From Ehretia macrophylla (Eukaryota > Streptophyta > Magnoliopsida > Boraginales > Ehretiaceae), in the NCBI GenBank assembly GCA_037974665.1, contig CM075769.1, positions 23,028,139 to 23,092,138 on the forward strand: a stretch of 64,000 nucleotides of DNA. The letters are read 5' to 3'. Numbering within the stretch: the first letter of the stretch is position 1; every line of letters starts with the position of its first letter. This document shows positions 57,946-64,000 of the stretch, in pieces. The notes under the pieces are model-generated. The model had not been told where the DNA came from. It did no database searches and saw only the letters and a program-made list of their open reading frames with translations. The position numbers were made by a program, and so were the translations under genes.

Positions 57946-60375
57946 TGTGAGACCTCATATTTTGTCTTTACCTCGATTTGCGTGTGTTGCCTCGATTTGC
58001 ATAATTTGACATGTTTATATATTATATGAGTTAGAATGTGCTAAATATGTGATTTATATTCATAATACATGCTATGTGTGCATTCATAAAATTTTCATCA
58101 AAATCGGCATCAGAAATTTTATCAACGATTTTAGTGAATAGTATTTTTAACACCTGTCCGCTAAAATTTTTACAGGGGTGTTTTAAACATTTTAAAACCT
58201 AGTCCTCGGGTATTAATAGACCCTTGTTTGATTAAAACGGATTTTGAATCGATTTTAAAATTTTTAAAAGTTTTTACACTTTCTTTTGCAAAAAGCACGT
58301 TTTTAGCCGAGTCTGGTGAAAGTCTTTGCATAAGAAAAATCTTGTCACCTAAAAATAAACTACTTAAAATATTCTAAGTGTCAAATTAATGTTTTGAGCA
58401 AGAAATAGTCTAAAATAGAATTAAAAGACTAGAAATAGAATTAAAAGACTAAGGAAACTAACTTTGACCATTTTATTTTGTTTGACCTTTACTTATATTG
58501 CATCAACATACATTAAAAACAAAGCAAACATACTCTTGCACACACACAAAGGGCCGAAACTCCATAGCTTTTCTTGAGAGCTTTTTCAACATTTTTTCAA
58601 AGCAAATTTGCAATAGAAAACTCATTTGAGTCCAAACTTCATCATCCAAGGCTTGATTCCACTTGTTGGGCAACCTTTGCACATCTTTCTAGCTTCAAAA
58701 AACATCAAAGGTGAGGAAAAAATTCTAGATCTCCAAATGTCATTTTTATGTTTTTGCATATAATTAATTGAACTGTTAGAATGTTGAATTGAGGTTATAT
58801 TATTGCTCAGTAGATGCTAAGGATTGATTATATGCGTTTATATTAGTTTTGAACCATTGTAGTATGCATTTCTATTTTCGGGTATTAAAAATTGAGTTGT
58901 TGGCTATTTGTTGAATAAATGTTGTTGTGGTTGTTGGAATTGTTTGCTGTTAGTTTCTAAAAGTTTGTTAAATACGTGGTAGTAATGTTGTAATGCCGAA
59001 ATTTTGATTGCAATGTCGGTGTGAAAGTCCGGAAATTTCAGCCTTGATGCATTAGGGTTTTAGGGTTGTTGGCTTGATGTGGATAGTTTATGGTTGGTTT
59101 CCGAGGGGCTGAATGTTGTTGATTGAGTGGGTGAGTGTTAGAAACTGGTTTGGAGGTTATCGGATTAGTAGAATGTAAGTTATGACTTTTAGAAGTTTGG
59201 GTTGTCTTTCTTTAAAGTGTTTAATTATGCCTTTGGATGTTTGGGTGGTGTTTGAGTGATTGAATTGTGAGTTGTTGATGGTTAGATTAGGGTTTGGTTG
59301 TGTGGTTATTGCATGTTAAGTTGGATGGCCTACTTTGTCATCTAACTTAGTTGTTGAGTTGTTAATTGTTTATTAGATGATATGTTGTTGAAATGATGAT
59401 TATTGATTGATTATTGATGAGCCGGGAGATAGTCAACGTGAAAGGTTGTCCTCCTGAGATTTGAATGATTATTATTATTGTCATGAGTCTTGGTATGTGT
59501 GTGCCACCTCTCGGGCAGCGTCGAGCTGTCGGGTTGAAACTTGCATGACTATCATAGGCTACCCCCAGCTCGCATGACGGAGGTGTCATGGAGGGAGGGG
59601 CTAAAGAGGTACCTCGGGTACGTGAGTAATAGGGAGTTATAAAAAGAACGGTTGAGATCGTGATGGCGTTTAGAGCTACACCAACTAGAGTATCCTTTAT
59701 TGATTGGTCATTATAGTTAATGTGCTTATATTGTTATTGATGATTATTGTGTGTTTACTGCTCAAATGATGATTTCCAAGGAGTATAGTAAATACTGTTA
59801 GAGATCTATTGAATCCTTACTAGGCTTGTTTTATATAAGCTCACTCTCAATTATTGCATGCATACAGGTGTTACCAATCCAGATTACGGGTACGTGCCTC
59901 CAGAAGAGGATAATATGCCATATGTGGACGAGTCCTATGTGCCAGAGTCTTGTCCTTGAAATCTGATATTGTATTTTTTGTTATCTTATATATTAAAACT
60001 AGTTGGTATGTATTTATTTAGAAGTTTATGGTATATAAGATGTTGTAAAGATAATGGACTAAATGTTGCTAGTTTAGTGGTCATGTTTTGGAATATGATT
60101 AGGCTACTAGGTTGGTTATAATCTATTTTGAGAATGTATATCATATAGTAAATGTATGATGTTGGGACGGAGGCGTATAACTTTTGGATGCAATGGTAAA
60201 TAATGTTTATTGTATATTGTGGTTGTGTTGTTAATTGTTGGATTGCTGTGGAGTTGGATGTATGAGTTTTGAAGTGGTTGGTTTAGAGCCTCGGTGTCCT
60301 AATTACTGTTGTTATACTGCTGAAATTTCGTTGCGTCCTGACTGATCGTAGGAGGGGTCGAGTTGGGGTGTTACA
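57946..60375 (+). repeat. 3' LTR of the whole Tekay
   Basis: 2,430 bp, TGTGAGACCTC...GTTGGGGTGTTACA. Same blocks as the 5' LTR: AAAGGTGAG (58707-58715), hairpin-like (59323-59342), TTTATATAAGCTCAC (about 59828-59842), ATACAGG (about 59861-59867) and the short acidic frame with YVDESYVPESCP ending about 59959. Followed by the TSD copy TTCAT. Confidence 0.95.
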
Positions 60376-63300
60376 TTCATAAATAATTGTTGCATATCTC
60401 TTTGAGCATATCAATGTGCATTTCTTTTACTTGATTATATGTTTTATTTAGTGGTCACTATTCATAAAAATTCAACTCTCTAAATTGCTCTGTTTAATAT
60501 TTTTTTCTAGATAATATAGCTTATAAAAGGAATCGACAACTTGTGGTTTTGAGCTTTGGAGGTTGGGAACGTGCGTTAGGAAAATGATTCGTACTTCGTT
60601 GAATAGTGAAACACTAGAGTTGTAACATAGTATTTAGTAGTCTTTCAATTGGAGTTTTTTTTTTTTACTTAGTTGACTAAGTTATTAATAGTAATTGACC
60701 TAATATAATATAACATACATATATTATATACATATTATATCATACATACAAGCAAAACACACTCAAAACAATTTGCATATTTCCCAAAAAGCCCTCCCCC
60801 CCCCCTTACCCATCGACTACAAGGAGGAAAAAGAGAAGGAAAAACTTTTCAAGCTTTGCAATCTTGACTTCTAGCTTGTGTTTGGAAGGAGTTTGAGCAC
60901 CTAGGAGCACCAATCAACTAGCCTACAACTACAAATTGTGAGGAAGTTGCATTTGTTTGAGTTTAAAGTTTATGTCAAATTTTTAAATTTTGTGATTTGT
61001 TGGAATTAGCTATTGAAATGCTTAAATATGGTTATACATGCTTTATATGTTGTTTAGACTATGCTTGAGTAGCTTGTTGGTAAATTCCATGGTTGAAGCA
61101 TGGGTTGCACGAAAGAGATGATGAATAGTGACAAATTTTAGGGTTTGGTTATAACTTGCTAATTAGAGTGAATTGATGATTCCTTTAGGTGCGTTAGACA
61201 TTAGTGAAACTAGTTAGAAGCTCACATGTAGTTAATTCGCCCGAAAATGAGTTAAAATGCAAAATTAGCTAACTTTTAAAAGGGGGTTTTCACAAAACGT
61301 AATCCGGGCACATTTGAACCTTAGATTAGGTATCCTTGGGGGACGGAAGCACTTTTGGTGCTTTCGTTGCGTTGGTTTGAGGGTCGGATAGGATAGTTGT
61401 AGTTAAAACCTACTCGGGGCCTTCCCGGTTTTTGCCTCCAAAGCGGGATGTAGTATGATTGGTTTATAGAATTGAAACCTTGAAATTGCGTATGGAAGAA
61501 AAATTAGCTAATTGTCAAAGGGGTTTTGGTGTAAGGAGAATCTTGGTTGATTTTAGTGATATATTTAGTGTTCTTAGGGTGAGGAAGTGTTAAATGTGTG
61601 ATTATGACGCTTAGTTGGATATCGAATGAGGTACTTGTAGTTATAATCCACAAAGGGGAAATTGGAGCTTTTGTGGCTAATACGGGTTAATGAATGGTTT
61701 CAAGGGTTCTAAGTATGTCATAATGTGTAACTAAAAGATTAGAATAGTTAGTTTGTGAATCTTGAGCCTTAGCCTTCGGTTTGAAGTTAAATGACTTAGG
61801 ATAACAAGAGGGGAAAACACAAGAATTGGGTGTTTTGGCAATTTTATTGTCAGGTAGTTGTTTGTTGTGTGTTTGAATGCATTCTAGAGTATATTTGAGC
61901 TTTTTGTAGAGTTTCGTGAAAAAAATGTGTTGATGACCCCTTTGTGCACATATAGTTATTTTTATATTTAATGCTTATATCTTGTTCTAATGTTTATATT
62001 GCTTGTATTTTGTTAAAGATCAAATTCTAATAGACATTGTATGCTAAGTGAGTAGGACTATAAGGATAGTTCATTTAGTTATATGATTATTGATTGTTGT
62101 AATTAAGAGTAATTGAAATTTATAACTTATAATCTTAACTTAATGGTATTTTATACTTTTAGTGTCTTCTATCTTGTCTAATGATATGGTAAAGTGAACT
62201 TTGTAGCTCAATTGTATGTGGAATATGAACTTGTGAGAATAAGTTATTATAAATATAGCTTCTATTGTTGTAGGGTTGAGTTAAGTAAGAGTTAAGTTAT
62301 AATTGATATAGTTAATTGTTAAACTTATACGAACACCCTAGGGTTACATATTCGAGCTAATTCGGGAAAGTTGAAGTAAATCGGAGCTATTCTTTTGCAT
62401 GCTGGGCTTAAACCAGGTGAGGGAGTTTTCATCCTTATATGTATCTCAGTTATTTTATTGTTCTTAAATTATGAGAATTAATATAATTGCTTGAAGTTAT
62501 GTGTGCTTATTGATTGTTATATTGTGTGCGAGGGCAACCTACTTTGTTGTCCCTCGATTATGTGCTTATTGGACTTATCTTATCTGTTATCATTTTGAGT
62601 GCATTGCATTGTGGTTGAGCAACCATTTTGGCATGGTAATGTCGTGGAAGCTGGGCGGCAGCGGGCTTATCGGTATACCTCGGCTACAATAGTTGCCCAA
62701 TCCTTCTCTCTCTTGGGATGCCGTCCAGGGAGAGTTGGGTCGTAGGATTTCGGGATACATCCGAAGTACACCTAACTTGGAGTTATAAGGGGATGCTAGC
62801 TTATCGTTATCAGTGACATTATTCTTCGGGATTTATGTTCATGGTTCGTGGATCGTGGTTCGAGAATTGGATTAATCAGGATCATCAAGATATATCCTTT
62901 TTATTGTGTGGTATTTTATTGGATTCTTGTGTTTATTATTGTATATTACATGTATTTGTTGCACTGCACGAACCCTGAGATACTGTTCCTGTTTCCCCTC
63001 CCTCACTGAGCATACGTATTTGGTACGTTCACCCTCATTGTTAACAATTTTAGGTGAGGCAGGTTTAACTTCCCTTGAACCTGCAGAAGACAAGACTCGT
63101 GAAACTCCATGACTACGTGTTACCTTGCTACTAGCTTTGTGGACGTTGTGTATGCTTCGTGGGCCCTAGCACCAAATATATGATAGTTGCTTATAGTCTA
63201 TTGTGTGGCCTATGGTCTTGTATATATACTTGGCCTTTTTGAATGTTGTAAAGTGTTATAACTTGATCCAACATGTTTGGCAAGACTGTAAACAGTTGTA

Positions 63301-63732
63301 ATAACTTAAAGTACTTTCGTTACTTGTCTCTCATGCATGCTTGTGTGTGGTAAGTGGGTGATTGTGGGTCTTTAACCACAAGAAAGGTTTATAGACAAGG
63401 TTAAAGTGGTATGATAAGTGATTTTATAACATAGTATTTCAATGGTTGAATCCCACGCATGCTTGTGTGCTTATCTTGTTGTTTTGTCTAAGGCCCGGAT
63501 GGCCTTGAGACGAGGCATAGTTGGTTGGTTGGAGTTGGAGTTAGAGTTGTAGGAGAATGTTGGATTATGGCTTTGTGATTGTATTCTGTTGTTCGCAGGT
63601 TATCGGTTAGTCCTATAAACAGGGGAGACTCCGTCCGTTTTCCCTTGTTTTTTTTGTGACTTGGGATTTGGATCGGGTTGTGTATAGCGGATTTTTAGAG
63701 CTCTTGTTTCGGTGAGCGAACGGGGCGTTACA

Positions 63733-64000
63733 CATGATCCACCATCTATGACTGTTGCATGCATTATATTTTATATGCTTCTTAATGTGTGCATGATGAG
63801 ATCTAGCAACAAAACTCCCAATATGCAAACTAATATTAGATCTGTTGTCCTCCGTCATCCTAGGACTTAATGAACCCAAAACGATCATATCCGATCTTGC
63901 CCAAAGGTAGAGGGACATGATTCGTACTAAGTTTAATTAAGTTGCTAGTAGAACATAGTGATATGGTTGTCTTCCAAAATCTAACGGCCAACATAGCCAC
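63733..64000 (+). mobile_element. Copia-2 interior, right part
   Basis: Resumes after the second CATGA. No domain recognised in the remaining 268 bp; assignment rests on the duplication linking it to 50481. Confidence 0.65.

Larger units (their letters stand above)
50513..60375 (+). mobile_element. Tekay-like Ty3/gypsy chromovirus, structurally whole
   Basis: 9,863 bp with LTRs (50513-52931, 57946-60375), PBS, gag, protease, RT, RNase H, integrase, chromodomain and PPT, flanked by TTCAT (50508-50512 and 60376-60380). The long LTRs, zinc-knuckle pair and C-terminal chromodomain fit Tekay/Del. The structure is complete but the coding region has about half a dozen breaks, so it is inactive. LTR differences are about 7% in the first 430 bp and lower further in (about 5% overall, by eye), roughly 2-4 million years. 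Its LTR family also produced the solo LTRs at 23540-25986 and 43862-46466. Confidence 0.95.
50482..63732 (+). repeat. Solo LTR (native 3.38 kb) split by a whole Tekay element
   Basis: Only 31 bp (TGTGACGCCCGAGAATTT...) lie left of the nested Tekay; the rest is 60381-63732, ending GAACGGGGCGTTACA. Flanks are CATGA at 50477-50481 and 63733-63737. Shared blocks: purine-rich leader near 60825-60850, CAGGTGAGGG (62413-62423), hairpin (62529-62556), GC-rich cluster GGGCGGCAGCGGG (62653-62665), CTCACTGAGCATACG (63002-63016), a TTTTAGGTGAGG block (63047-63058) with a short acidic frame ending in ETP (63111), and GGGGAGACTCCGTCCG (63624-63639). Confidence 0.92.

Noticed and set aside
1822-63732. Inverted termini (TGTRACGCCC...GGGYGTTACA) as terminal inverted repeats of DNA transposons
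   Set aside because: LTRs with the same termini flank gag-pol with PBS and PPT at 50513-60375, TSDs are 5 bp, and no transposase is present. The inverted ends are part of the LTRs.

Overview
This window is repeat-dense plant DNA: AT-rich, with plant-type primer-binding sites (TGGTATCAGAGC, initiator-Met tRNA) and plant lineages of LTR retrotransposon (Tekay-, CRM- and Tat-like Ty3/gypsy; Angela-like Ty1/copia). I found no host gene, tRNA, rRNA or CRISPR array. Nearly all of the 64 kb resolves into LTR elements inserted into one another, and most insertions can be proved by 5-bp target-site duplications (TSDs). It looks like heterochromatin (intergenic or pericentromeric) of a flowering plant; I cannot name the species.

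Layout. 1-1604: 3' end of a plus-strand gypsy-type element running in from the left. About 4600-15472: a very decayed Tat-lineage element (plus strand) whose 3' UTR is a 37-bp tandem repeat. It is preceded by a solo LTR (1822-4594, TSD CAAGG), and its repeat array is split by another (8485-15284, TSD ATTAG) that itself carries a young CRM-like non-autonomous element (10839-14755, TSD TTAGA). At 15473 an Angela-like copia element (copia-1) enters the same array. Its 5' LTR is scattered over 31 kb (15473-15657, 42304-43861, 46472-46605) because a minus-strand Tekay-like element (15658-42298, TSD TTACA) and a solo LTR (43862-46466, TSD ACTAT) sit inside it. The minus-strand Tekay element carries a partial plus-strand Tekay element (15931-20555) and four solo LTRs (23540-25986, TSD GGGGA; 29193-31680, imperfect TSD; 32238-34848, TSD CGGCT; 37930-41847, TSD GCTTT).

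The copia-1 interior runs to 47763, where a second copia element (copia-2) starts with its LTR at 47764-49835. Its leader is cut by a 3.4-kb solo LTR (50482-63732, TSD CATGA), which is in turn split by a structurally whole Tekay chromovirus, 50513-60375 (TSD TTCAT), with both LTRs, PBS, gag-pol, chromodomain and PPT. Copia-2 resumes after 63737 and leaves the window.

The nesting gives a relative chronology: Tat, then copia-1, then copia-2, then solo LTR, then Tekay (five levels on the right); and Tat, copia-1, minus Tekay, solo LTRs (four levels in the middle). LTR divergence, counted by eye, is about 7% for the minus Tekay, about 5-7% for the Tekay at 50513, and about 1.3% for the CRM-like element, which is the youngest datable insertion. 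No element looks capable of encoding a complete protein set.

The most interesting unexplained signal is not a gene. The large LTRs (2.3-3.9 kb), although from diverged families, share an ordered set of blocks: a purine-rich leader, GGTGAGRG, a hairpin around CTACTTTGTTG, a GC-rich cluster, CTCACTGAG, CAGG followed by a short acidic reading frame, and GGGGAGACTCCGTCCG near the 3' end. I found no complete novel system; this shared LTR core is the best candidate for something undescribed.
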